Source: Streptomyces sp. HNM0574
GTDB taxonomy: Bacteria > Actinomycetota > Actinomycetes > Streptomycetales > Streptomycetaceae
Direction of reading: 5' to 3'
Length of the DNA stretch: 53,529 nucleotides
Assembly (NCBI RefSeq): GCF_012726235.1
Contig: NZ_JAASAH010000025.1
Span: 1 to 53,529, forward strand
The notes under the pieces are model-generated. The model was not told where the DNA came from, ran no database searches, and saw only the letters and a program-made list of their open reading frames with translations. The translations under genes were made by a program, and so were the position numbers. The stretch's first letter is position 1. Each line of letters begins with the position of its first letter. Shown here piece after piece: positions 16,801 to 24,049 of the stretch.

Positions 16801-17139
16801 CGAGGCGCGGAGGGTGGAGAGCGAGAGGACGCCCTCGGCGTCGAGCGGCTCGCCGGTGTTGGCGGCGACGAGCACGCCGTCGCTCAGGGTGAGGCGCAGC
16901 CGGCCGGGGACGCCGGCACGGGCCGCGGCGTCGGCGGCGTTCTGCGCGAGTTCGACGACGAGGCGGTCGCGGTAGCCGCCGAGGACGAGTTCCTGTTCGG
17001 CGTTGGCGTCCTCGCGGAACCGTGCCGGGGAGGCCGCCCACGCGTCGAGCACGCTCTGCCGCAGCCCGGCCGTCCGGAAGACGTCGGCCTCCGGCCCCTC
17101 GCCGCGCCCCACCACCGCTTTGCCGCCGCTACCGGTCAC
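13852..17139 (-). CDS. Sacsin/Hsp90-type GHKL ATPase domain protein, 1095 aa
   Basis: The N-terminal 150 residues form a GHKL/HATPase_c ATP site of the sacsin/Hsp90 type: helix L-V-V-E63-L-A-Q-N67-A-A-D-A (catalytic Glu and Mg-binding Asn), D-G-V-L-V-A-A-N-T-G (87-96) and the glycine lid G135-R-F-G-V-G-F141. The remaining 900 residues are acidic and Leu-rich with no recognised domain. Members are annotated as sacsin N-terminal ATP-binding-like proteins and presumed chaperones; clients are unknown. A GTG with GGAGG ahead is chosen, as the frame continues upstream without family-like sequence. The DUF3027 gene follows the same strand 150 bases upstream, so co-transcription is possible. Confidence 0.85.
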   Translation of the reverse strand: MTGSGGKAVVGRGEGPEADVFRTAGLRQSVLDAWAASPARFREDANAEQELVLGGYRDRLVVELAQNAADAAARAGVPGRLRLTLSDGVLVAANTGEPLDAEGVLSLSTLRASAKRPDEPGQPHGDGPELAGSVGRFGVGFAAVLAVTDEPAVVGRTGGVRWSHAEAAGLVREAAADVPALDAELRRRDGHVPLLRLPLPAEGTAPEGYDTAVILPLRDAAAGELAERLLDSVDDALLLTLPGLTEVTVDTPDSGGTRTRTLRRTAQAPEADRAAGTVRIEHRDADGTAHVSRWRTLTRTGVAEPALLADRPVEERRRPAWSVTWAVPVEPAPEDQGAGPGERLVPVPPGTAPYIHAPTPTDEPLGLPALLIAGFPMEPTRRRIAPGPLTGFLLHRAAEAYAELLRDWRPAETATVALVPGPLGRGELDGELRQLLLERLPDVPFLAGAATAEDGAPVALRPRDAELVEGAGEETVRVLAELFPNLLPAGLERRTELRALDVARVPLGEVIDRLAGVERAPEWWRRLYDSLAGVDPDRLTGLPVPLADGRTTVGPRQVLLPLSDDGDPDRAALLARLGLKVAHRDAAHSLLEKLGATSATPRAVLGTPQVRAAVAASLEADEIWDEQAEAPDAEELADLVLGLVRDAALAPGDEPWLAALALPDEDGELAPAGELVCPGSPFARVIREGELAACDTALVERWGEQPLTAVGVQAAFALVRATDVVLDPDEFEPRDGDWSDPDYAHDPGLLDAVDVWCEDVLDQLPETPVPPVVTELVAVRDLDLVDDDRWPEALAMLSRPPLRDALTAPVRVLLPDGGTETVRPYTAWWLRGHPVLDGRRPAGLRAAGAGHSPDSVRGGPTLDGLYEEADASAVGDPQVLRALGVRTSAESLLDEPGGAAELLARLADPELTPGGGAAQLHALYGLLADLDPNEVTLPDTLRAVTRDGTLRVVEAADAVVADAPDLLPLAGDRPLLPVRPDRAAELAALLDVPRLSESVGTEPVGGGTEREVPPPVRTVLPGAPGTYVEHDELTVAGVELDWHLAADGTLHAATLEGVAAGLAWAAGHWSRRFEVAALLEDPDRAGELATARWFD

Positions 17140-17291
17140 GTCGCCGCCTCCTTCGCCATGGCCTGCTCGCGCGGCCCGCCTCCGGTGCGGCGGACGCCGC
17201 ACCCCGACCCGGTGACGGTACAGGGGCGCGCGCCGCACGCCGGAAACCGACCGGAGGCACCCGGCCCGGGCGCGGTGCGGGGCGGGAAGGG

Positions 17292-18161
17292 TCAGTCGGC
17301 GAGGGAGAGTTCGTCGTTGCGGGTCTCGTCGAGGACCGGGGCCGGCGGCTGGGGCGCCTTCGGCATGACGGCCGCCTCGGAGTGGCCTCCGCAGCCGAAG
17401 GCGAGCGAGACGACGCGCCCGTCGGCCGGGCTGAACTCGTTGGCGCACACGCCGAACCCCTGCTTCAGCGAGCCCGCGAGCGGGACGAGGAAGGCGCAGC
17501 TCACGCAGGGGCCCGGGGCCGCCTGGGCCATGGCCGTCCGCGGTCCGTGGCTCTCCTCCCAGCGGTCGGCCGCCTCCTGGAGCCCGTACCGGGACAGGAC
17601 GCGCGCCCGTCCCATGCCGAGCTCCTCGGCGACGGCCTTGACCGAGCCGCGGGAGGGCGCGGGGGTGACGTCCTCGGGTGCCTGCTCCGGCGGCGCTTCG
17701 GCCTCGGCGGCGGCCGTTGCGGCCTCCTCGGAGACCGCCGAGTTCGGCGGCGGGGTGTCCTCGCCGCTGAAGCCGGGCTCCAGGCGCAGGTCGTCGGCGT
17801 CGGTGGGGAGGAGATCGCCGGGGCCGAGGTCGCCCGGGCGGAGGCGCTCGCTCCACGGCACCCACTCCGGTGCGAGCAGCGAGTCGGGGCCGGGCAGCAG
17901 GACGCTCTCGTCCAGCGTGACGACCTTCGCGCGGGACGCCCTGGCCACCGTGGTGGCCCAGCGCCAGCCCCGGTAGGCGGGCTGGAGGCAGGCGAAGTAA
18001 TGGGTGACGACTCGGTCGCCCTCGGCCACGGCCTCGATGTGCTCACCGACCGTGCCCGGCAGGGCGGTCTCCTCGGCCGCCGCGCGCGCCAGCTCTACGG
18101 CCTCCACGCACAGCTTGTCGGGTGCCCGGCGGCTACGGCCGCTCCGCGTCGCGGCACTCAT
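17292..18161 (-). CDS. DUF3027 domain protein
   Basis: 289 residues with the DUF3027 pattern: A-V-E-L-A-R-A-A-A-E-E, H-Y-F-A-C-L-Q-P-A-Y-R-G-W-R-W-A-T-T-V-A-R, V-P-W-S-E-R-L-R-P-G-D-L-G-P-G-D-L-L, a central acidic Ala/Glu linker (130-170), a helix-turn-helix-like L-S-R-Y-G-L-Q-E-A-A-D-R-W, and the C-terminal C-V-S-C-A-F and G-V-C-A-N-E-F-S-P cysteines, which may bind a metal. The family is actinobacterial and uncharacterised. It is transcribed toward the sacsin-type ATPase gene. Confidence 0.85.
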   Translation of the reverse strand: MSAATRSGRSRRAPDKLCVEAVELARAAAEETALPGTVGEHIEAVAEGDRVVTHYFACLQPAYRGWRWATTVARASRAKVVTLDESVLLPGPDSLLAPEWVPWSERLRPGDLGPGDLLPTDADDLRLEPGFSGEDTPPPNSAVSEEAATAAAEAEAPPEQAPEDVTPAPSRGSVKAVAEELGMGRARVLSRYGLQEAADRWEESHGPRTAMAQAAPGPCVSCAFLVPLAGSLKQGFGVCANEFSPADGRVVSLAFGCGGHSEAAVMPKAPQPPAPVLDETRNDELSLAD

Positions 18162-18590
18162 GCAGCACTCACAAGAATCGTCTCTCCTACGCCATAGCGC
18201 CGGTTGTCGGCTGTGCTGCGTACCCGTACGGCGCCGTGGAGGGTGACGGGCGGGGTGTGGACGGAGCGGGACCGGGTGGCCGCTGCGACGTCCGCGCCCC
18301 GCTCGGGGCCGTGCGGAACGCACCGTCCACCCACGCTACCCCACGGATTAACGGAGGGAGTCAGGAGGGAACCGGGAAGCGCCCCCGAGCGGCCGCCCGG
18401 CCCTGAACTGCGCGGACCGACACGCGCCGACGCCACTCCGGTCCCGGCCGCGCCCCGGCGCGCGCACCGCACCCCGGCCGCCTCCCGGACCGAACCGGAA
18501 CCGGGAGCGGAGGCGGGCTCGGAGGCAGGCCCGGAGGCGGGGGCGCGGCAGCCCGTGCCGGTGCCCGCCGGGCGGGGCAGACTCGGGGAT
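18162..18590. other. Intergenic region, 429 bases, divergent promoters presumed
   Basis: This gap separates the divergent DUF3027 and MFS genes. The plus-strand frame stays open through it, so the MFS protein could be annotated with up to 129 extra residues, but that stretch is only Arg/Pro/Ala-rich and looks like high-GC non-coding sequence. The first 40 bases (18165-18200) are relatively AT-rich and are the likeliest promoter position. I see no RNA gene or repeat here. Confidence 0.4.
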
Positions 18591-20135
18591 GTGGCGTCCG
18601 AGTTCCGCCCGTCCCGTCCGCCGGGACGCTCCCCGCGGCGCTTCCCGAACCGCCCGCGGCGGCTGGGGAGGCGGAGACCGCGACGGCCTTCGCGGGAGCC
18701 GCGGGCCGCGCGCCGGACGGACGGGGGCGGTACGGGGCAGGGCGGGCGGCGGGACCGGAGCCGGCCGGTCCGGGTTGCGGGTGCCGTGGGGCGCGCGCCC
18801 GCCGGACTCGCCCGTTCCGTGCGGCGCGCGACGCACGCGCAGGGCGCCGGCGAGTCGGGGCTCGGCAAGCTGACGGAGCTGCACGCGGTCAACTCGTCGG
18901 GCGACATGATGATCACCGTCGCGCTCGCCTCGACCATCTTCTTCTCCGTCCCCACCGGCGAGGCCCGCGGCCGGGTGGCGCTGTACCTGCTCGTCACGAT
19001 GGCCCCGTTCGCCCTGCTCGCTCCCGTGATCGGCCCGCTGCTGGACCGGATTCCGCACGGCAGGCGCGCCGCGATGGCCGGCGCGATGCTGGCCAGGGCG
19101 CTGCTCGCGCTGGCCCTGTCGGGCGCGGTCGCCTCGGGCGGCCCGGAGCTGTACCCGGCGGCGCTCGGCGTGCTGGTCGCGTCCAAGGCGTACGGGGTGG
19201 TGCGCTCGGCCGTCGTACCCCGGCTGCTGCCCGCCGCGTTCTCCCTCGTCCGCGCCAACTCGCGGGTGACGCTGGCCGGTCTGCTCGCGACGGGGGCCGC
19301 CGCGCCGGTCGCGGCGGTGCTGCACCGGATCGGTCCGCCCTGGCCGCTGTACGGCGCCTGCGCGCTGTTCTGCCTCGGCGGCTTCCTCGCCCTCCGGCTG
19401 CCGCACACGGTCGACTCGGCGAAGGGCGAACGTCCGGCCCATCTCGTGCCCGGACACCCGCACTTCCCGGGCCACGCGCCCGCGTCCGACGGAGCGGAAG
19501 GGCGGAAGCGGAACCCGAAGCGGAAGCCGGACGCGCGGCCCGGGCTGCGGACCGTGGGCACCTCCGTCCGGTGCGCGCTCGCCGCCAACTCCGCGCTGCG
19601 CGCGCTCTCCGGGCTGCTCACCTTCTTCCTCGCGTTCCTGCTCCGCGAGCACCCGCTGGGCGGGCTGACGGGCGCCTTCTCGCTCGGCCTCGTCGCCGTC
19701 GCGGCCGGGACGGGCAACGCGCTGGGCACGGCGACCGGCGCGTGGCTGAAGGCCCGCGTCCCCGAACTGATCATCACCTGTGTGCTGACGGTGGCCCTGG
19801 CCGCCGCCGTGCTGTCGGCCCTGGAGTACGGCACCGTCACGGTGGTGGCCGTGGCGGCGACGGCCGGACTGGCGCAGGCGCTGGGCAAGTTGTCGCTCGA
19901 CGCCCTCATCCAGCGGGACGTCCCCGAGGCGGTGCGGACGTCGGCGTTCGCGCGCTCGGAGACGCTGATGCAGATGTCGTGGGTGGCCGGCGGCGCCGCC
20001 GGGATCTCGCTGCCGCTGCTCCCGCCCGCCGGGCTGTGGACCGCGGCGGGCGTGGTGTGCCTCGGCGCGGCCGGCGCGGCACGGGGTCTGCTGGGCGCCG
20101 CACGCCGCGGCACGCCGCACCCGCGCGTCATGTGA
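18591..20135 (+). CDS. MFS-type membrane transporter
   Basis: 514 residues from GTG 18591 (CGGGGAT ahead). After an Arg-rich cytoplasmic head comes the conserved H-A-Q-G-A-G-E-S-G-L-G-K-L-T-E-L-H-A-V-N-S-S-G-D-M, then about 12 hydrophobic segments with A-P-V-I-G-P-L-L-D-R-I-P-H-G-R-R-A-A-M between helices 2 and 3 (the MFS loop motif). A basic insert at about 276-320 separates the halves. It belongs to an uncharacterised actinobacterial MFS branch; substrate unknown. The start is uncertain because the 5' part is low complexity. The lipoprotein gene follows 27 bases later and may be co-transcribed. Confidence 0.75.
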   Translation: MASEFRPSRPPGRSPRRFPNRPRRLGRRRPRRPSREPRAARRTDGGGTGQGGRRDRSRPVRVAGAVGRAPAGLARSVRRATHAQGAGESGLGKLTELHAVNSSGDMMITVALASTIFFSVPTGEARGRVALYLLVTMAPFALLAPVIGPLLDRIPHGRRAAMAGAMLARALLALALSGAVASGGPELYPAALGVLVASKAYGVVRSAVVPRLLPAAFSLVRANSRVTLAGLLATGAAAPVAAVLHRIGPPWPLYGACALFCLGGFLALRLPHTVDSAKGERPAHLVPGHPHFPGHAPASDGAEGRKRNPKRKPDARPGLRTVGTSVRCALAANSALRALSGLLTFFLAFLLREHPLGGLTGAFSLGLVAVAAGTGNALGTATGAWLKARVPELIITCVLTVALAAAVLSALEYGTVTVVAVAATAGLAQALGKLSLDALIQRDVPEAVRTSAFARSETLMQMSWVAGGAAGISLPLLPPAGLWTAAGVVCLGAAGAARGLLGAARRGTPHPRVM

Positions 20136-20162
20136 GAAGAACCGCCCGGTAGCCTGCCCGCT

Positions 20163-20651
20163 ATGAGCTACGCGATCTCCCGGCGGGGTGTCCGCACCGC
20201 CACCGCAGTCGGTGCCGTATCCCTCGGACTTCTCGCCCTCTCGGCCTGCGAGAAGCCTTCTCCGATGGCGACCGCGACCGTGAACAGCACGAGCGTGTCC
20301 ACCGAAGCCGCCTGCTACAACGACGGCGACACCATCGCCCAGTCCGAGGCGAAGTCGTGCCTGTCGAAGGAGGCGGAGAAGTCCGTCACCGCCGGCCCGG
20401 GCGACAAGGTCCGCATCGGTGTCGAGCCGGACGTCGCCGAGGGCGGCTGGCTGCTCTTCATCGACGGCCAGCCCGTGCTGCCCGAGCCGATCAAGAAGAC
20501 CTACTACACCTTCCCCGGCGAGGCGTTCTTCCAGTCGCAGACGCCCACCGGCCAGGCGCAGAAGAAGGACTCCGCGCAGGTCAGCATCGTTCAGGCGGAC
20601 GGCAGCCAGTTCAAGGGCATCTGGCACCTGAAGCTGAAGAACGGCTCCTGA
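20163..20651 (+). CDS. DUF2771-type lipoprotein
   Basis: 162 residues. The signal has a basic head (R-R-G-V-R), a hydrophobic core and lipobox L-S-A-C29, so the mature protein should be lipid-anchored outside the membrane. The mature part carries K-V-R-I-G-V-E-P-D-V and G-W-L-L-F-I-D-G-Q-P-V, then T-Y-Y-T-F-P-G. This is consistent with the DUF2771 family of actinobacterial lipoproteins, which have no known function. It sits between an MFS gene and mqnB with gaps of 27 and 13 bases, suggesting one operon with the menaquinone genes. Confidence 0.75.
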   Translation: MSYAISRRGVRTATAVGAVSLGLLALSACEKPSPMATATVNSTSVSTEAACYNDGDTIAQSEAKSCLSKEAEKSVTAGPGDKVRIGVEPDVAEGGWLLFIDGQPVLPEPIKKTYYTFPGEAFFQSQTPTGQAQKKDSAQVSIVQADGSQFKGIWHLKLKNGS

Positions 20652-20664
20652 CCCGGAGCGCCGC

Positions 20665-21396
20665 GTGCCGCACGTACTGATCGTCACCGCGGTCCCGCCC
20701 GAGCGGGACGCGGTGACGTCCGCTTTCCGGGGCACCGCGCCCGTCACCGAGGCGCCGCTGCCCGGCGGCCGCAGGCTGCACCGCCTGGCCGACGGCGGCG
20801 GCACGCTGGACGTGCTGGCCGGCGGGGTCGGCCCCGCCGCCGCTGCCGCCGCCACCGCCACCGCGCTCACCGCGGCCGACCTCGCCGGGCGCCCGTACAC
20901 GCTCGTCGTCTCGGCGGGCATCGGCGGCGGCTTCCCGGACGCCGAGGGGGCGCCGGCCGCCCCCGGCGGCGTGATCGTCGCCGACGCGCTCGTCGCCGCC
21001 GACCTGGGCGCGCAGACCGCGACGGGCTTCGCGCCCGTCACCGCGCTCGGCTTCGGCACCGACTCCCACCGCTCCCCCGCACCGCTCGTCCGCGCCCTGG
21101 CCGAGGCCACCGGCGCCCGCGTCGGACCCGTGCTGACGGTGTCGACCGCGACCGGTACCGCGCGGCGCGCCGCCGAGCTGGCGGACCGTCACCCGGGCGC
21201 GGCAGCCGAGGCGATGGAGGGTTTCGGGGTGGCCGAGGCCGCGGCGGCGCACGGGGTGCCGGTGCTGGAGGTGCGGACCGTCTCCAACGCCGTCGGCCCG
21301 CGCGACCGGGACGCCTGGCGCATCCCGGAGGCGCTGGCCGCGCTCGGGGGCGCCTGCGCGGCGCTTCCCGGGGTGCTGCGAGCATGGCAGGCATGA
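20665..21396 (+). CDS. mqnB: Futalosine hydrolase
   Basis: 243 residues from a GTG start. The nucleoside phosphorylase fold is recognisable from V-L-I-V-T-A-V-P-P-E-R-D-A-V, V-S-A-G-I-G-G-G-F, the ligand loop E-A-M-E-G-F-G-V-A-E-A and V-S-N-A-V-G-P-R-D-R-D-A-W-R-I-P-E-A. MqnB cleaves futalosine to dehypoxanthine futalosine and hypoxanthine in the futalosine route to menaquinone. The next gene, mqnD, starts inside this stop codon (ATGA), so the two are translationally coupled. The adjacency supports MqnB over a general purine nucleosidase. Confidence 0.92.
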   Translation: MPHVLIVTAVPPERDAVTSAFRGTAPVTEAPLPGGRRLHRLADGGGTLDVLAGGVGPAAAAAATATALTAADLAGRPYTLVVSAGIGGGFPDAEGAPAAPGGVIVADALVAADLGAQTATGFAPVTALGFGTDSHRSPAPLVRALAEATGARVGPVLTVSTATGTARRAAELADRHPGAAAEAMEGFGVAEAAAAHGVPVLEVRTVSNAVGPRDRDAWRIPEALAALGGACAALPGVLRAWQA

Positions 21397-22301
21397 CCGA
21401 CAGCACCGAGCCCACCCCGACCGGCGGCACCAGCAGCGGGCAGCCGCTGCGGATCGCCTTCTCGCCCTGCCCCAACGACACGTTCGTCTTCGACGCGTGG
21501 GCACACGGCAGGGTCCCCGGAGCGCCGCCGCTCGACGTCACCTTCGCCGACATCGACGTCACCAACGGCCTCGCCGAGGCCCGGGACGAGCGGCTCGACG
21601 TGCTCAAGGTCTCCTACGCCGTGCTGCCATGGATCCTGGACGACTACGCGCTGCTGCCCTGCGGCGGCGCGCTCGGCCGGGGCTGCGGCCCGCTGGTTCT
21701 GACCCGCGCGCAGGAGACGCCGGTGACGGCCGCCTCGCTGAGCGGGCGCCGGGTCGCGGTGCCGAGCGAACGGTCCACCGCGTACCTGCTGTTCCGGCTG
21801 TGGGCGGCGGCCGAAGTCCCGGGCGGGGTGGGCGAGGTGGTCGTCCTGCCCTTCCACGAGATCATGCCCGCCGTGCGGGACGGCAAGGTCGACGCCGGAC
21901 TCGTCATCCACGAGGCCCGGTTCACGTACCAGGACTACGGGCTGCACCGCGTCGCCGACATGGGCGAGCACTGGGAGAACACCACCGGACTGCCGATCCC
22001 GCTCGGCGCGATCGTCGCCCGCCGCTCGCTCGGCGCGGACGCGCTGCGCGCGCTCGCCGAGGCCACCCGCACCTCGGTGCGGATGGCCTGGGACGACCCG
22101 GAGGCCACCCGCCCGTACGTCGCCGAGCACGCGCAGGAGATGGACCCGGCGGTCGCCGAGCAGCACATCGGCCTGTACGTCAACGAGTTCACGGCCGACC
22201 TCGGCGAGGACGGGTACGCCGCGATCCGCGGGCTGCTGACCCGGGCCGCCGCCGAGGGCCTCGTCCCGCCGCTGTCGCCGGACGCGCTCAGCTTCCCGTG
22301 A
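21393..22301 (+). CDS. mqnD: 1,4-dihydroxy-6-naphthoate synthase
   Basis: 302 residues. The signature F-S-P-C-P-N-D-T-F-V-F-D-A-W-A-H-G, then L-D-V-L-K-V-S-Y-A-V-L and G-G-A-L-G-R-G-C-G-P-L, identifies MqnD, which converts cyclic dehypoxanthine futalosine to 1,4-dihydroxy-6-naphthoate. It is related to periplasmic-binding-protein folds. MqnA, a paralogue, lacks the P-C-P-N-D-T-F motif, so the call is MqnD. The ATG at 21393 overlapping the mqnB stop is preferred over one three codons earlier. A terminator hairpin follows at 22318. Confidence 0.93.
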   Translation: MTDSTEPTPTGGTSSGQPLRIAFSPCPNDTFVFDAWAHGRVPGAPPLDVTFADIDVTNGLAEARDERLDVLKVSYAVLPWILDDYALLPCGGALGRGCGPLVLTRAQETPVTAASLSGRRVAVPSERSTAYLLFRLWAAAEVPGGVGEVVVLPFHEIMPAVRDGKVDAGLVIHEARFTYQDYGLHRVADMGEHWENTTGLPIPLGAIVARRSLGADALRALAEATRTSVRMAWDDPEATRPYVAEHAQEMDPAVAEQHIGLYVNEFTADLGEDGYAAIRGLLTRAAAEGLVPPLSPDALSFP

Positions 22302-22317
22302 GCCGCCGGACGTGACG

Positions 22318-22347
22318 CCAACACCCCGGTGTCCGCCGGGGTGTTGG
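22318..22347. terminator. Bidirectional terminator between mqnD and the cold-shock gene
   Basis: CCAACACCCCGG (22318-22329) and CCGGGGTGTTGG (22336-22347) form a perfect 12-pair stem with a six-base loop. It lies between convergent genes ending at 22301 and 22359, and can serve both. Confidence 0.8.
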
Positions 22348-22358
22348 GGTGCGGCGGG

Positions 22359-22742
22359 TCAGACGTCCAGCTGGTCGGCGACGGCGCGGAGCATGCCGGC
22401 GATCTTCTGGCCGCTCTGCTTGTCCGGGTACCGGCCGCGCTCCAGCGACTGGGAGACGCCGTCGAGGAGCGTGCTCAAATCCTGGACGATGGAGGCCAGT
22501 TCGTCCGGCTTGCGGCGCTGGGCCGCGGCGACGGACGGGGCGGGGTCGAGCACGGTGACGGACAGCGCCTGGTCCCCGCGCTGTCCGGCGACGACACCGA
22601 AGTCGACGCGCTGTCCCGGCTTGAGCGCGTCCACTCCGTCCGGCAGCACGGAGGAGTGGACGAAGACGTCGCCGCCGTCGTCACGGGAGAGAAAGCCGAA
22701 GCCCTTCTCGCTGTTGAACCACTTGACCTTGCCGGTAGGCAC
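22359..22742 (-). CDS. Cold-shock domain protein with C-terminal extension
   Basis: 127 residues. The first 65 are a cold-shock domain: K-V-K-W-F-N-S-E-K-G-F-G-F (RNP1) and D-V-F-V-H-S-S-V-L (RNP2), which bind single-stranded RNA or DNA. Unlike the usual 67-residue Csp proteins it has a further 60-residue helical tail (D-E-L-A-S-I-V-Q-D-L-S-T-L-L-D-G-V). This long form is common in streptomycetes next to the mqn genes. A role as RNA chaperone is inferred from the domain. Confidence 0.9.
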   Translation of the reverse strand: MPTGKVKWFNSEKGFGFLSRDDGGDVFVHSSVLPDGVDALKPGQRVDFGVVAGQRGDQALSVTVLDPAPSVAAAQRRKPDELASIVQDLSTLLDGVSQSLERGRYPDKQSGQKIAGMLRAVADQLDV

Positions 22743-22935
22743 GTCGCGTCCTCGTCCTCGTACTCGTCCGGGCAGCCGGGCTGCTGTTGCTGGTGACTGA
22801 TGTTGCCGCTGGGGGTTTCGACCGCCCAGGTTATGCGCGCGGAACCCGGTGTCACCAGCGACTTCCGCGCCGCGTGTGACGTGATCCCGCCGAGCGCCCC
22901 CTCCGTGCGGTTGCTGACCGATCTACCCTGGGCGG

Positions 22936-23190
22936 GTGAACACTGAAACTCCCTCCGCCGGTGATCTTCTCGTACGTATCGGCGGGATCGTCTTCCTCGT
23001 CGGCGCCGTGGCCACCGTCGTCACGGTGGCACCGCTGTTCCTCGGCACGGAGCCGTTCCCGGCCCCCGCCTACTTCGTGTGCATGCTCATGGGGCTCGGG
23101 TTCGTGATCGCCGCGGCGGGCGTGCTGCGGTCGGCTGCCGCGGAGCGGCGGGCCGCGAAGCCCGCCGCCGGTGAGGTTCCCTCGGCCTGA
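22936..23190 (+). CDS. Small two-helix membrane protein
   Basis: 84 residues from a GTG start. Two membrane helices are clear: R-I-G-G-I-V-F-L-V-G-A-V-A-T-V-V-T-V and P-A-Y-F-V-C-M-L-M-G-L-G-F-V-I-A-A-A-G-V-L. A basic tail R-S-A-A-A-E-R-R-A-A-K follows. It is shaped like a conserved actinobacterial membrane protein but I do not recognise the family. It converges on the HAD hydrolase with only six bases between. Confidence 0.65.
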   Translation: MNTETPSAGDLLVRIGGIVFLVGAVATVVTVAPLFLGTEPFPAPAYFVCMLMGLGFVIAAAGVLRSAAAERRAAKPAAGEVPSA

Positions 23191-23196
23191 CGCCGG

Positions 23197-23874
23197 CTAC
23201 CGGCGCGGGTACCCGGCGAACCACTCCGGGAACTCGGCCAGTCCGCCCTCCAGGACGACGTCGGCGCCCGCCTCGCGCAGCTCGTCCGCGCTGATCGGGC
23301 CCGTCGGGACGGCCACGGACAGCGCGCCGGCGGCCTTCGCGCCGCGCACATCTCCGATGTGGTCGCCGACGTACACGCTCGCGCCGTGCTCGCGCAGCGC
23401 CTCGGCCTTCGCCTCCGCCCACAGCCAGCCGATCACGGCGGCGGGGTGGATGCCCAGGTGGGACAGGTGCAGCGCCGCGTTCGGCTGGTGCTTCGCCGTG
23501 ACGACGACGGCGCGGCCGCCCGCCGCGGCGACGGCGTCGACCGCCTCGCGCGCCCCGGGCATGGCCAGGCTGGGCTCGATGGCGTACTCGGGGTAGAGCG
23601 CGCGGTAGCGCTCCCCCGTCTCCTCGATCCGGTCCGCCGGGAACCAGTGCGCGAGCTCGACGTCCAGCGGCGGGCCGAGGCGGGTGACGGCCAGGTCCGC
23701 GTCGATGAAGGTGCCCGTCTCCGCCGACAGCGCCTCGTACGCGGCCTTGATGCCGGGCCGCGAGTCGATCAGCGTCATGTCGAGGTCGAAGCCGACGGTG
23801 ACGCCGCCGGGTGCGGCGACCTGCGGGACCTGCGCGGACGAGGCGTGCGGAGCGTGCGAAACCATGCCCGCCAT
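23197..23874 (-). CDS. HAD superfamily hydrolase (phosphatase)
   Basis: 225 residues. Motif I is F-D-L-D-M-T-L-I-D, with the nucleophile Asp and the acid/base Asp two residues on. Motif II is V-V-V-T-A-K (the usual S/T), and motif IV is Y-V-G-D-H-I-G-D-V. The cap domain lies between residues 45 and 110, as in phosphoglycolate phosphatase and beta-phosphoglucomutase relatives. It should be a Mg-dependent phosphatase of a small metabolite. ATG 23865 (M-V-S-H-A-P) is an equally possible start. It is divergent from the siderophore operon. Confidence 0.85.
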   Translation of the reverse strand: MAGMVSHAPHASSAQVPQVAAPGGVTVGFDLDMTLIDSRPGIKAAYEALSAETGTFIDADLAVTRLGPPLDVELAHWFPADRIEETGERYRALYPEYAIEPSLAMPGAREAVDAVAAAGGRAVVVTAKHQPNAALHLSHLGIHPAAVIGWLWAEAKAEALREHGASVYVGDHIGDVRGAKAAGALSVAVPTGPISADELREAGADVVLEGGLAEFPEWFAGYPRR

Positions 23875-23932
23875 TCTGCCCTGCCGCCGCCGGGAAACTC
23901 CCCGGCCCCGGCGTCACCCCTGGCCCTTACAC

Positions 23933-23951
23933 TTAGGCCCCCCTTACCTTG
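23933..23951. promoter_or_regulatory. Candidate iron box upstream of the siderophore ABC operon
   Basis: TTAGGCCCCCCTTACCTTG keeps the outer half-sites of the DmdR/DtxR iron box (TTAGG and TNACCT) but has a C-run in the centre, so it is an imperfect match. It lies about 100 bases upstream of the first permease gene. A site here fits iron-dependent repression of the operon; no binding evidence exists. Confidence 0.5.
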
Positions 23952-23974
23952 GGGGCGCTCCGGGGGACGCCTTC

Positions 23975-24005
23975 GGGGCCCGGGCATTCCCCTGCCCGGG
24001 TCCCC
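23975..24005 (+). promoter_or_regulatory. Leader hairpin before the siderophore operon
   Basis: GGGGCCCGGGCA pairs with TGCCCGGGTCCCC (one bulged T) around a loop of TTCCCC. It lies 45 bases before the first start codon, downstream of the iron box. It could attenuate transcription or protect the mRNA end. Confidence 0.35.
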
Positions 24006-24049
24006 TCCCCGGTCACGTACCGACACCGCTCGCACCGACCGAGGACGCC

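Noticed and set aside
13936..17976. 1346-codon plus-strand frame opposite the sacsin-type ATPase
   Set aside because: It is a shadow of the strongly GC-biased minus-strand gene; composition is Gly/Arg/Val/Glu-rich with no domain.
18204..18590. N-terminal extension of the MFS transporter
   Set aside because: The extension is Arg/Pro/Ala low complexity; the family begins after the GTG at 18591.
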